Shown: piece after piece, positions 45,601-57,400 of the stretch
Layout: every line of letters starts with the position of its first letter
How positions within the stretch are numbered: position 1 is the stretch's first letter
Assembly: GCA_911728435.2 (NCBI GenBank)
Contig: OU452211.1
Coordinates: 2,914,001-2,978,000, forward strand
Direction: 5' to 3'
Source of the DNA: Apoderus coryli
Taxonomy: Eukaryota; Arthropoda; Insecta; Coleoptera; Attelabidae
DNA: 64,000 bases
Notes under the pieces: model-generated
Databases searched by the model: none
Seen by the model: only the letters and a program-made list of their open reading frames with translations
What the model was told of the DNA's origin: nothing
Made by a program: the position numbers and the translations under genes

Positions 45601-48600
45601 TAATATTATATTTAGGATTATATGCTTGTTCAATAGCATCGCAATTTGGTGCAATTCGGGATACAGGTGTATTGATGACACCAGAGCTGTCAAAAGAACT
45701 AATAAAAAATACGAAAAATAACAAAATACAAATATCATTCAAAAGACAACAATGCACATAATAGTCGGTACCAAGCCAAATAGGTAGTAGGTAAATATAG
45801 ATTTATTTTGTTTCGAGCTTGGGCTTGGCACCGACTTATTGTAATCAAAACTACCCACCAAACGGATACATTTAATTTTACGCAGACATCTAGTGTGAGC
45901 AGGCAATATGCCCGGTGAGAGAAAGTTGATAGACGATGGCCGGACGAGAAGTAACAACTGATTATATCCTATTGCCAACACAAGTATTTTTTTTACTGGC
46001 ACATTGGAAAAAAAAATTTAAAAAATGTTTCGTTTACGCAACGTTGGGGATTAATGGGTTAAGTACTAAGTGTCAGTTATCAGTTATAATTTTTTATTTT
46101 CCAAGAAAGCGAAACGAGATATTTAAAACGGCATTGCGCCGCCCTCATGTATACCTCCGGGGGCGGCATCGAAAATCGCTACACGTCACAAACTTGTAAA
46201 TGCTTAGAACTACCCCTATGTCAAATTTCTATTTTCTATCTTTTTTGTTTGATACCCAAAGCCCTATTCCTACCGAACTTATTATTTACCCGAAGAAACA
46301 TTAAAAAGAAGTAAAATTTAAGTACCTAAACCTATAAAGTGGAACTTATACCTGAATTTATAACCCATTTTCTGCATCGATCTTCTTCTTTAGGAAATCG
46401 AAAGAAATGTACCTCTCGATTGTTTCTGTAACTGTTGTTACAATTTCGAAAAGCACATTGGTTACGACTTAATTTCGAATTGTTTCTTTCCATTTTCACA
46501 AAACACAAAAATTATTTAGTCACTAACTAGGAAGTTTCTCAAATAAAAAAAAAACACAACACAAAATAATATAATTAGTCTAAAATTAGAAAAACACAAA
46601 ATAAGTTAAAAAATATTCACAAAAAAAATAACTACGCAGCCAAAGATTAAATTTAATTTAATATATTAGGTAATTCTCTTCAAAACAAAATCAGTAGGTA
46701 TGAAAACAACCATAATATGTATACCTAATATAATATAGGTAGCACTGATAATTTTTTTATTATAGGTATTATAAGATCTACAACAATCTTGTTACATCTT
46801 TGCCACATTGTCTACGTGAAATATTTAAAATATATGTAATAAATTGAAAAAGTATCTAGTCAATTCTTAAGTGGAGTTATAATTTTGACAAAGAATAATG
46901 TACATTAATACCTACTTGATTTCGGTATTGGTATAAAAGTCTAATATCCACGAAATAAATTTAATATACCTAATAATCATTAATCCATGCCATACAACAT
47001 GTTTCAAGACTAGACCAGTCCCATAAACAGTGGCGAGCAATAATTAAATCAAAAGCTTTTAGCTTTTAGATATTTAGATTTTTTTATATACATCAACAAA
47101 TTATTACAATGGAGCCAGAAGTATGTTTCTATCTAAAAGCTTTTCATTTAATGATTGTTCGCCACTGATCATGGGACTGGTCTAGTCTTGAAACATGTAT
47201 GACATGGATTAAATATTATTATATTAAATTTAATTCATAGAGATAAGGCTTTTATTTCAATACTGTACTTGTAATAAATCACCCTGTGTGTTTCTTTTAC
47301 CGACGAATCGGCAACAGCACGACACACACCACATTCGCTTGTTTTTTTTTCTACCCTCCCTACGTATCCCCTCCAGATTAATACAGAATTTCATCAATCT
47401 CTCTCTCTGACAATACAGCATTGTCGGTGCATAACTGTTGCAAATGATGTAAATAATTGTTATACGTTGCGTTTTGTTTCTGATATTAATAAACTACAAA
47501 ACGGTTTCTGGCTGTGACAATACTGCTCTATGCTTTACACGCCAGTCTACGCCACGTAGTGGCTGGCATACTTAGAGATGTTCTCATTTTAATGCATTGG
47601 GCTGACTATCTATTGTGTAGATTAATCTTTGCTAATATAATACAGTTAAATATACAGGGTGTACCTAATTCATATGTCCAGGTAAAAAGAGACGCCGCCG
47701 TAAGGGAAAAATTGGTAAATTATAGTATAGTTAGTGTATCATTTAAATTATACAAGACGAGTCTCGCTTAATTTTTAAATACCTAGCTCCGATTATACAG
47801 GGTGTCCTCAAAAAGTGTCGCGTATCAAAGTTATGGGTTTTTAAATGTTGTTTAGTTTTGTTTATATTTTCGCTTTCTCAGAGTTCGGTTGTGGAAGTAG
47901 AAAAAGATCAAATTTTTCGTAATCCATAGTTGAACCTCGGGGAAAGTTTAGGGGTGACCAACCGATTTTTTTTGTTCGTATTTGTATTTTTATAGCACGA
48001 CCGAAGTGGTGTTATCACTTCAGCTGTTATAAAATATCGAGACTTCTGCCTAATGCATTGTGTTGTAAGAAATATCTAAATGAGGGAATATTCAATTATT
48101 AAGCCGACTGAGTCAACATGATTTTCTTACTAGATGCTAGGTATCCCTATAGATATTATAGTTTGATGAATGTTCCCGGAGCCATTTTTTCCGAAAGCCT
48201 TTTCTGTGCGGTGTGCGCTGTGGTAAATTGTGTAAAGCTGAAAGCTCGTCCAATCATTGTTATAATATTATGTAGGTACGTATAGTAATGTAATAAAAAG
48301 CAATAATTTGAACGAAATTAGCCAATAAACTGAGATTAAACAGCTAACGATGATTTATCAGATTCCGTTTTGTTACAATATCAAATCTCTATGGTATAGG
48401 TGGGATAGTATGTAGATACAGAGTGTTCCACCGGGAACAGCATGAATCTATAAAGCGACTTATATAAGACTTTTAAGAGTTAGGGAGTTAAATTAAAATG
48501 CAATATAACGGTCATAAGATATAATAAAGTTGGCCATGGTTGTCTCGAAATCTACAATGCCTAATGCTTAGGAGTATTCAGTAGGGGCTGGTATCCAATT

Positions 48601-51600
48601 TGTAATTTAATTTCACCAACAAGAGCTTAAATAAATAAAGAATGGTAAATAAGGTATTATTAGCCTTTCGGTCATTTTGTTTCAAATCGATACAATACTA
48701 AGACTACAGATACTAAATTATTCAAAAACCGAAACGTAATTACTAGGTACGACGCGACGCGAGGGTCCTTGTTTATTTTATTATTTTTGTTCGATATTTT
48801 CGAGGTCGTTTGAAAATTACTATCTACTAGTGCTACTCAAGCTTTTTAAACTTCGAAGGTTTGAAGATCACTTAAAGTAGTAATTGCCGCAGAAATAGAT
48901 CCTTGAAAAAAATTTAACATTCCAGCTGGACGTTGAATCGGGACAAAATATCCTTCCTTCCCGCTATTAAGTCCAATGATTTTTTCGTTGGTTCGAGTGT
49001 TTCTGTGTTTTTTCTCTCTCTACAGTTGGCAAAATACAAAAAATAAACTGGCAGCATTTTTTGTAGGGATTAATTGGAAATTACTGCATATATTGTAGCG
49101 AATTGGGAATGTCTGGTTGATGTTTATTGGAATCAGTCCGTCCATCTGTATATTGGGATAATCACTGTATGTATTCGGTACATGCATGCTACTCGGTGTT
49201 TGTTTTTTTTTTCTGTTAGAGTAATTATTCTTTTGAACGCAATGGGTTCCGTGTCAGTTTGGCTGTGGGCTGCGTTTGTATAAGACGTGAAGTTATAGTT
49301 CTACAGCAGTAAGGCAAGGGTTATTGTCACAAAAATAGAGTAATTACAGCGAGTGCTATAGTGTATTTCCGAAATTTGTAGAGTATTAAAATCTCATTTG
49401 GTGTGCAAAAGGCCTACAGGAGGGAACCCACCAATTATTTCGGCCACTTCCATAATTTGGAATTGTTATAATAATAATTCTCATTATGTTGAGGTAGTAG
49501 AGGAGAAGGTCCGAATATGGGCCATGCTGATAATATGGGCCACCCCGTTATTGGCCGCAACCTATACCGATGCTATGTGTAGCATACTTTAATCTTTACG
49601 CCACTGATCCCCAAACACATCTCTATCATCGGCTTTTGAAACACAGATGGCGCAAGGGAGCAGTGGACAAACTGACATTCTGCTGATTGTCAACATTTAT
49701 TCGAGCGCGTAAATATTTTGTGTTTTTGTGAATAATTTGTAATCTATCAAGTTAAAAATTGGTAAGTATGTACTAGAAACGTTTCTCTTTAAGATGTGTT
49801 ACTGGGTTTTTGCCCTTTAATGCATTTATATGCTGTGTTATATGTTGAAATTTTTGTTGTTATGTCTGGAATATGGGCCACTTAGTTGCCTGAAATATGA
49901 GCCTGGCCCATATTCGGACCACATTTTGAATAGAGTTTAGAAAATTGCAGTAGTATTTTTTTAGGTAAAAATGCCCCGAACAAAAGAAAAATACGTTCGA
50001 AAAAATACAAGAAAGCAATGGGATGCTAAGAATATGACGACTGCAATAATTGCAGTTAAGGAACACTCGTTACCTTGTAGAGAGGCCGCAAAAACGTTTC
50101 GTGTACCAAGATCTACTTTACAAAGGCTTTTAAAAGTCCCTGGAGATCCTGACCGCATAACAGCAACTACTCTTGGAAGAAACACAGTTTTGGGTGAACA
50201 ATTGGAGCAGGAGCTTGTAGAATACATTTTCATAATGGAGGCAAAGTTTTATGGTCTCACCAGACGAGACGTTCGAATTATGGCGTACAAACTGGTTGAA
50301 CTTAATGTTAAGAAGAATCCCTTTAGGAACAAAATTGCAGGAAAAAGCTGGCTCGACGGATTCTTACGTCGCCATAAGGAATCCATTTCTCTACGAAAAC
50401 CAACTGGTACATCTTTTGCAAGAGCTCTTGGTTTTAATGCCGAAAACGCTTCACGATTTTTTGATAACCTGGACGTGGAGTACAATAAACACAATTTTCC
50501 ACCGCACAGGATATTCAACGTCGATGAGACAGGTCTATCAATAGTGCAAAGCAAGGTACCTACTGCTGCTATCACTTCTGCAGAACGAGGTTCACTTGTG
50601 ACTTTCGTTGCCTGTATGAGCGCTGGAGGACAATTTTTACCACCCATGTTAATATATCCCAGGAAAAATAGGAATGATCAGTTAATCCGCGGAGCTCCTC
50701 CAGGAACAATTTATGATGTGCATCCCAGTGGATGGATCCAACAAAATCTCTTCACGAAGTGGTTTCATCATTTTATACAATTTGTTATACCATCTCAAGA
50801 TGACCCGGTTTTGTTAATATTGGATGGACATTATAGCCATACTCGCAATTTGGAAGTCATTAGGTTGGCCAGGGAAAATCACATTTCCATAGTGTCACTA
50901 CCACCACACTCTACGCATAAATTGCAGCCATTGGACAAAAGTTTTATGGGTCCGTTTAAAGTCTACTATAGTGACGAAATAAGAAACTGGATACGTACTA
51001 ATCAGCGTCCTGTTTCAGTTTTTGAAATAGCTGAGTTATTAGGAAAGGCATTCCTAAAATCACAGACTGCACAAATTGCTATCAATGGTTTTCGCGTAAC
51101 TGGAATTTGTCCCTTCAACAGGCATATTTTTTGTGAATCTGATTTTATTGCTGAGGAAACTGAAGCTGTTAAAAGATGCACTATTTCTAAAGAAATGTCT
51201 AGCATCAGCAACACTTCTCAAGGTCAAAGTTTTCCTCTTGTGTCTATTCCACCAACAGAGAATAATAAAAAAATTGCTAAATCTGCCTACCCTAACTCGG
51301 AATGTTCCAGTAATCCTGAATTTTCCGAGAATATAAATCCCCAACCTGGATGTTCCAACAGTTACCCGGCCCCTGCTTCTACAGATCCCTCAAAATTATT
51401 CGGACTTGTGTCACCTTTTGTAGTTTCCCCAGTCCCTTCCATAAAAAGGAAAGTAACTAATCGTGGGAAAAAGTCTTCTAAGTCTGAAATTATAACGTCC
51501 TCTCCATACAAAACCGAATTAGAAATATCTGTTGAAAACATAGAAAATAGCAATAAAAAAGGAAAACGGAATGTGTTTGGCAAAACTTTGATCAAGGGAA

Positions 51601-53644
51601 AACCGAAATCCCAATCAAAACCTCAAAAACGGAAGAAGACTGATGATTCCTCCGATTCTGAGAATAACGAGGATGAAATATTAATTCCTGATGATGAAGA
51701 TAACGACTTGGAAGAATTCGGAACTCGTCCTGAACACGAGGATGCAACGTGCATTTATTGTGAAGGACTTTTCTCTGAAGACGTCAAGGGCGAGTTGTGG
51801 GTGTGCTGTTTGATGTGTCATATGTGGTCACATGAGGCTTGTGCGGACACAGAACGCAGCGAATATATTTGTGATTTTTGTAAATAAAGTTTGTTATGTC
51901 ATATTCGTTCAAAAAATATATATCTTTTAAAATTTAATACGATTTTTTGTTACTTCTACAGGGTGGCCCATATTTCAAGCACTCTTCTCAAATCTTAAAA
52001 ATGTAACTTTTTTGAATTTTGGCAAACACACATCTAACGTTAACGATTTTTTCAATCACATGTTGATAACTTTAAAGTTGATTCTTCTAGCAATTTATTC
52101 GTTAAATTACAGGTTAATTAGTCCAAAAATAATATAAAATATTTTGGAAAAACAAAATGTGGCCCATATTCGGACCTTCTCCTCTACCATTCGGTTTAGG
52201 GTGAAATGCCTATTGTTATCTATCCATTTATATCCACTGACGGGCGTTTCGTCGATATCTACGACTCTTCAGTGAAGCTTTGTATTTTTTTATTGGATTT
52301 TTTCTACATGTTTGTTCATTTCCGTAGGTATAGCGATAAAAACAAAAAATTCGTTGATAAATGATTAAAACTAATGCAAATTGAAGTAATTTATATGAGC
52401 AGGTAGTTAGTTAAAAATATTACCTAGTAGAATCCTAATATAATCATATTTCATAGATGGTATCATTGTTTGTTTGGCAAACATGGAGGCTCACCGGAAA
52501 CGTACACATACAGAAACGTGACAGGACGTACAATAATAATAAATAAATACGTTTTGTCGAGTTTTCCATTCTGGGTTATATTATTCATGTAGGTATACGT
52601 AGGTATTATTGTCTACTGCCACATATCTACCAGTGGATATGGTTAGTCTATTCTACAAGATGTCCAGAAAGGGTGGTTTTTTGGGACAATTTTTTTTTTT
52701 TTTCTTCAACTGAAAATTCTATAAAGTATAGGTAAAAAAACAAAATGAAATAATTAAAGCGTCCTGCATGCAAATACCTGCTGCTATTATGAAAAACTCC
52801 GTATAGCTAGGTACGTATAATATAGCTATACCGTAATGGAACATTAGGGGCATTCTATGAATCATTGTTGCATGCTTCTCAGTAATAATAGAAGATGTTA
52901 ATGGTCTTATTTTTTATTGTTTGTTATAGTTGTTGTAGTAGGTAGCAAAACATAAGCTGGTGTCTACAAGGCACAAATGGCTCTCCATACCAACATTTAA
53001 CTTTCCGTAAAATTGAATTGAAACAAACCTTGTTTTCTACTTAATCAAATTTTATTTTACTCCTTTTTATTTTACATTCATTCCTTAGCAAAGTGCCTTA
53101 ACTGTACTGCTTTTTTATTTAAAGAATTATGTCAAATTTGATGTTCTATAACACAAAACCAGTTTTGAATTTTCCTTATAAGGAAGCCTTTCATAGCCCT
53201 TTTTGTAACGAAGGATCTATTTTTGGCGATTCCCTAAGATATTTCGTAATTTATTATTACAAGGTGGTCAAAATATGATATTTTTTTAATTGAAAATGTC
53301 GCCATGTTTGATCATTTTCCAATTATTTTGGTATACTAACATTGCATCTTAATATAGGTATAAAATGTCTGAGCAATAAAAATGCATAAATATTTTATAT
53401 TTATAGTATTTATTTAAGTAGGTAGGTACTTTTTCAGTATTCAGTTATTAGAAAATTGGTGAGTATATAGTGTATCACATTTCGTTTGCAGCATAGCTTC
53501 GAAGTTTCACCATCGTCAAGCGGCCCATCTCAAATGGTACCACGAAGTGGTAGTGCTAAGTATCCGACTCCAGTCCATAGAGTTGGTGTGTCATTGTTGG
53601 GTAATCAGAATTCGCAACGTGTTCGTCTGCCCTATAAAATGTAA
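42673..53644 (+). CDS. RNF212/Zip3-family RING protein (meiotic crossover type)
   Basis: The family (Zip3, RNF212, insect Vilya/Nenya/Narya) encodes RING SUMO/ubiquitin ligases that mark crossover sites on meiotic chromosomes. Exons: 42673-42784, 42853-42977, 43181-43327, 43407-43649, 53492-53644. They join in phase to 259 residues. The RING is CNRC-x13-CGHILCQKC then CVVCKK, with the usual short second half. It is followed by MPLDIQKFFFPYEGTL, a coiled coil (KENMALKQELRKLAP) and an Asn/Ser-rich tail ending VGVSLLGNQNSQRVRLPYKM. The final intron is 9.8 kb and full of transposons, including an intact pogo-like element. AATAAA at 53881 is a candidate poly(A) signal. The family assignment is firm. 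Which insect paralogue it is I cannot say. Confidence 0.9.
46352..46493 (-). pseudogene. orphan THAP zinc-finger exon
   Basis: The minus-strand ATG at 46493 opens 47 codons ending at a donor (TCA G|GTATAAG). The peptide reads NQCAFRNCNNSY, then VHFFRFPKEEDRCRKWVINS. The C-x4-C pair, the F-x-FP block and the Trp-x3-Ser fit the first half of a C2CH THAP domain. The second half (CxxH and the C-terminal motif) was not found downstream on the minus strand. Likely a fragment of a THAP-bearing transposon such as a P-like element. An exon of an unknown host gene is less likely. Confidence 0.75.
46981..47211. mobile_element. 231-bp inverted-repeat MITE
   Basis: TAATCCATGCCATACAACAT at 46981 and its near complement ending at 47211 are inverted. 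The arms continue through ACTAGACCAGTCCCAT and the AGTGGCGA / TCGCCACT block for about 80 bp each, leaving a loop of about 65 bases. No coding capacity. Target-site duplication uncertain. Confidence 0.82.
49500..52184 (+). mobile_element. intact pogo-like (Tc1/mariner superfamily) DNA transposon
   Basis: Perfect 25-bp terminal inverted repeats begin GAGGAGAAGGTCCGAATATG and are flanked by TA on both sides (49498-49499, 52185-52186), the target duplication of Tc1/mariner/pogo. The 2,685-bp element encodes one uninterrupted transposase on the plus strand. The decamer ATATGGGCCA, in either orientation, occurs six times near the ends (49515, 49533, 49871, 49904, 51964, 52160). A possible 5'-UTR intron runs from 49762 to 49964. 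The element sits in the last intron of the RNF212-type gene in the same orientation. Confidence 0.95.
49971..51887 (+). CDS. pogo-like DDE transposase with C-terminal PHD-like finger
   Basis: 638 residues, uninterrupted. Residues about 15-60 form a Psq/CENP-B type helix-turn-helix (AIIAVKEHSLPCREAAKTF, VPRSTLQRLL). Residues about 75-140 are a second CENP-B-like DNA-binding region (KSWLDGFLRRH). The DDE_1 core follows, with acidic residues in FNVDETG (Asp185), LLILDGHYSH (Asp285) and KLQPLDKSF (Asp322), giving a DDD triad. The C-terminal third is low-complexity, Ser/Lys- and then acidic-rich. It ends in a cysteine-rich finger (CIYCEGLF, WVCCLMCHMWSHEAC, YICDFCK) at about 593-638 that looks like a PHD. 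The start ATG follows TTAGGTAAAA at a probable splice acceptor. Intact motifs and frame suggest it is young and perhaps active. Confidence 0.95.
   Translation: MPRTKEKYVRKNTRKQWDAKNMTTAIIAVKEHSLPCREAAKTFRVPRSTLQRLLKVPGDPDRITATTLGRNTVLGEQLEQELVEYIFIMEAKFYGLTRRDVRIMAYKLVELNVKKNPFRNKIAGKSWLDGFLRRHKESISLRKPTGTSFARALGFNAENASRFFDNLDVEYNKHNFPPHRIFNVDETGLSIVQSKVPTAAITSAERGSLVTFVACMSAGGQFLPPMLIYPRKNRNDQLIRGAPPGTIYDVHPSGWIQQNLFTKWFHHFIQFVIPSQDDPVLLILDGHYSHTRNLEVIRLARENHISIVSLPPHSTHKLQPLDKSFMGPFKVYYSDEIRNWIRTNQRPVSVFEIAELLGKAFLKSQTAQIAINGFRVTGICPFNRHIFCESDFIAEETEAVKRCTISKEMSSISNTSQGQSFPLVSIPPTENNKKIAKSAYPNSECSSNPEFSENINPQPGCSNSYPAPASTDPSKLFGLVSPFVVSPVPSIKRKVTNRGKKSSKSEIITSSPYKTELEISVENIENSNKKGKRNVFGKTLIKGKPKSQSKPQKRKKTDDSSDSENNEDEILIPDDEDNDLEEFGTRPEHEDATCIYCEGLFSEDVKGELWVCCLMCHMWSHEACADTERSEYICDFCK
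52187..53491. other. remainder of the last RNF212-type intron
   Basis: AT-rich DNA. Near 52960-53000, AAGGCACAAATGGCTCTCCA matches the end of the Ocrl/LRRFIP repeat family. TAGGTAGG patches occur. It ends at the acceptor TTCGTTTGCAG (53491). Confidence 0.6.
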
Positions 53645-53880
53645 TCAAAAACACAAACAAAATTATTAAAAAGAAACTTTAGTAGTAAAATTGAAAGTAA
53701 AAAATAATTCTTAATTGTTGTTAAAAAAATATAAAAAAATGGAATACGTAAAAGTTGATATGTGGAAAATTAAGTCTTTTGTTAGATGGTCTGTTTGCCA
53801 CGGACACAAAGAATTTGCGTTTTGTTACATTGTTGTTAAATTGTTTAATGTTTTTAAAATTGTTGATTAAAAATGTTCTA

Positions 53881-53886
53881 AATAAA
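53881..53886 (+). terminator. candidate poly(A) signal of the RNF212-type gene
   Basis: AATAAA lies about 240 bp after the stop codon. Confidence 0.5.
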
Positions 53887-53947
53887 ACCACAAACTGTTT
53901 CCTGACATTAATTGTTTCATTTTTAAGTATTTCACAATACCCACAGG

Positions 53948-54484
53948 CAGACCTGGGCAGTACTTAAGTACATGTACTTAAAATTGTACTTAAGTACAGC
54001 ATTGTACTTAAAAGTACATTTTGTTTTGTGTACTTAAGTAGATGTACTTGAAATGTACTTAAAATGTACTTGAAGAACATCCGTATACGCTATATTCTAT
54101 TTCTGTTGTCGTTTTAAGAATACAAATATGATTGATGTAAGTTCTACAGGCAGTGACACTGGAGAGCAATTTTCAAATATGCAAATAATTTTACATGGAA
54201 AGTTTTTTAAAATAACTCAAATAGACGACAATTAAACGATCAGTTTCTATAAGAACAAATTTTCTACAACATTTAAAGTGGGAGTCACAACGGACCTTAT
54301 GTAGTAATGTACTTGAAATGTACTTGTGATGTACTTAAAATTTATCTTTCATAAGTACATTTGTACTTAAAATAATAAATACTTCTGAATCAAGTACTTA
54401 GATTTTCGGTACTTTAAGTACATTTAGAATGTACTTGTACTTGAATATTTTATGTACAATTGTGCTGTACTTGGCCCAGGTCTG
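53948..54484. mobile_element. hAT MITE filled with GTACTT repeats
   Basis: The ends CAGACCTGGGC and GCCCAGGTCTG are perfect 11-bp inverted repeats. The 8-bp duplication CCCACAGG flanks both sides (53940-53947, 54485-54492), which is diagnostic for hAT. The element is 537 bp. Its two ends are made largely of GTACTTAA / GTACTTGA / AAGTACATT units, more than fifteen in all. No coding capacity. It lies just past the poly(A) signal of the RNF212-type gene. Confidence 0.93.
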
Positions 54485-54492
54485 CCCACAGG

Positions 54493-57400
54493 TACATTAT
54501 TCGTTTTCTTGCGCTAATACAATAAATTATTATTGTAATTTTTTCAAAACTATCTAAAAAAAAATCACCCTGTTTAATACACATGGTAGCGGGCCTGGAG
54601 CCAAGGTGATATATTTATCTAGATCAACCTGCGTTTTAAATACCGAATTCAAAAATGTATCAATATAAATTAGGTAAGTATTATTGTCAATGTTTGCAAT
54701 AGAATACACTGAATAAGTAAGTTGTAGGTATTTAGCTGTTTAATAATGCGTACCCATATTATGCCATCCACATTATTATAAATAAATAGCTACCTACCTA
54801 TTATTTGATTAGGCAAAAATTGACATAAGACCTTTATTAGTTGATGTGACTGTAGGTATCGTTGTGTAAAATATTAAGTAGGTAATGTCGCTTTTCAACT
54901 TTCTGTTTATCATAAAATTAAAAAAAAATTACATCCTCAATTAGCACCGATAACCAATACCTGGTTACAACTAAATTTTGAGAGAGGGAGTTATATAATG
55001 CAGAAATTATGTATCAAGGGAAGGCCATCTGGCCAGAGGGACAAGAATTGCGCAATGTAATTATTTAACACCCCTATTCTGGGACACGATGTATAATGTG
55101 TAGTACGTACCTATCTATATAGAAATATATTTTTTCATTTTGTTCCTATAAAATAAAATTAATAATGAACCATAAAAATAGGAAACAAAAGCTTGTTCGA
55201 TAAATAACTGAAGTACATTATTATTGTTATACGTTATGTTAGCATTAAAAAAATAATTAATAGCTATTCGAATTTTTATAATTGAATTTATGTTCGATTT
55301 TACATTTGAAATTTATTGGTTTTATTTTGTTATATTTATATTCTACAGTGTGTCGCAAGTTAGATGAGGACACCTTTATCTATTCGCTATTTGAAGGAAA
55401 GCAGATTTGAACATTTGCACGATGAACTTTTTAGGTAGGTAGGTAGGTAGTCAACCTATTACGAATTCACAAATTGGGCCAATTCTTGATATTTTGTTTG
55501 GCATACGAATACCTAGTTTAAAACCAGGCCTTTATAAATGCTACTATACTGTATATAGATAGGTAATTAAAAGTTATTTATCGAAAAGTAATAGGTTTTG
55601 ATTACAAACACGGCAGCTATTGACGGCTCAAATATCTGGAAGTAACGTCGTTAACCTAATCTTAAAGCAAAATATCGAAAGTGGTTAGTCAAAAGATAAA
55701 AAATAAATTTAAATAAAAGTACATATAATCAGCCACTTACTGGTAAAATGAAGTTTTCACACAATACATGTATACAACATTAGTAGACATACATAGAACA
55801 GGAAGCCAACAACCTAAAAACATGTTTTTATATTTTTTAATTTCGTACACCACCAGCTTTCAAAGATTTCCTTCTAAGAAAAAAAAATATATATATGGCA
55901 ATAAATAACAATTTGAACAAACGAAGATATGTGCAAGATGACATTGTACACTTTTTCTGTCAGGACGATGGATGTATAATTTTATTTTATGCACTACACA
56001 ACAACACTAAGAAAACACAGAGAGCTAAAAAATAAAATAAAAATTACTTAATTATTGATATTGACAGGTTCAAAAATGGACTAGGCTTTGCCTTTTCCAC
56101 GTCTTTCTGTTTCGTAAACTTTATATACCTATTTGGTTGTTTCCTAGTCCAATATTAAACATATGAATGATGTTAACACACTTCAAGTTCAACATATATC
56201 ATTAGGTAGATAAGTACTTAGGAATATAGTGCATCGACATTTAGGTTAGATTTGGAGATGGAGTAAAAAATGAACAACTCCAAATATGACACTAATTTTA
56301 GAGTTATTTCAAAAAACAAAACTAAACCTAAATGTGATTAGTTTTATGCAAAGGTGTTCCAATAATTGACAGATATAATGTGTCAAGTAAATGTCAATGT
56401 TTTGGATATAATTGGGAATGCTGTGCCGAGTGGAAGCCATGAGCTAATTCATGAAGGAATATACTCTCCTGACATATTAATCTGGCTGTGGCAGTCGTTT
56501 TTATGTTTATTTTTGATCAATTTTCGAAACACCTTTGCTTTTGGAAACAATACACTACAAAAATAGGAACAAAACAGTATGGATTAATAACACACAAAAC
56601 ATACATTTTCTTGTTGCATTTTAGTCTAATAACTTTGGTAATTTTTTTTGGTTTTTAATAATAATAATAATTATTTTATAATAATAACAATATAATAATT
56701 ATATTATATAATGAAACAAAATTAAAACAAAGATACAATTCATTTAAGTATTGTACTTAATATTTAAAAAAAAAAAAAAGCAATTCATTTAAATTAAGAA
56801 ATAGGAAATATTAAATTGAAAAATATGGAAACTTTGCAACCTTTCTTTTTGAACACAACAAAAACGTATTTGAAAAAATTAAAAACAAAAAACTAATTAA
56901 AGCAGCCAAGAAAAATACGATAAAGAAACAAAATAACTACAAAAAAAGGAAAACAAATATTAAGATATAATAATAATTAATTACTAAAAAAAGAAAACAA
57001 ATAGATGCTCAAATTTCTATCACCACATAAAGAAAAAAAAACTAAAATCATTGAAAACAAAAACATATTACCTACATTGCAATTATTATAAGGCGCCAAA
57101 AGAAAAAACAATAAAAAATAACCTATAAGTAGATACCAAATAATTAAACAAAGGAATAACCATTAAGAAACATAAAAACATATTATTTATCCAGTTACAA
57201 TAATACTAATCATTATTAAACTACTTCATCAACATATTATTCCTTGACGGAAATTACAAAAATAGGACAACGGTGTATTGCAGAATCAACAACACGATTA
57301 TTGACATTTTTTGTTTTACAATAAATAAATGGTTGAATATTTCATTTTGCATTTATTTCAAGCTCAAAAATATCTGAAAAATCATCTTTTTCGTACTAGT

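Larger units (their letters stand above)
43650..49499. other. transposon-rich part of the last RNF212-type intron
   Basis: AT-rich DNA with several transposon ends (TATACAGGGTG at 45502, 47651 and 47794). It also contains TACCTACC microsatellite-like patches (44329-44400, 44566-44590), an orphan THAP exon and an inverted-repeat MITE (both listed separately). No host exon was found between 43649 and 53492. Confidence 0.6.

Noticed and set aside
56640..57200. A-rich tract considered as an origin or matrix attachment region
   Set aside because: Only base composition supports it, with no specific motif.
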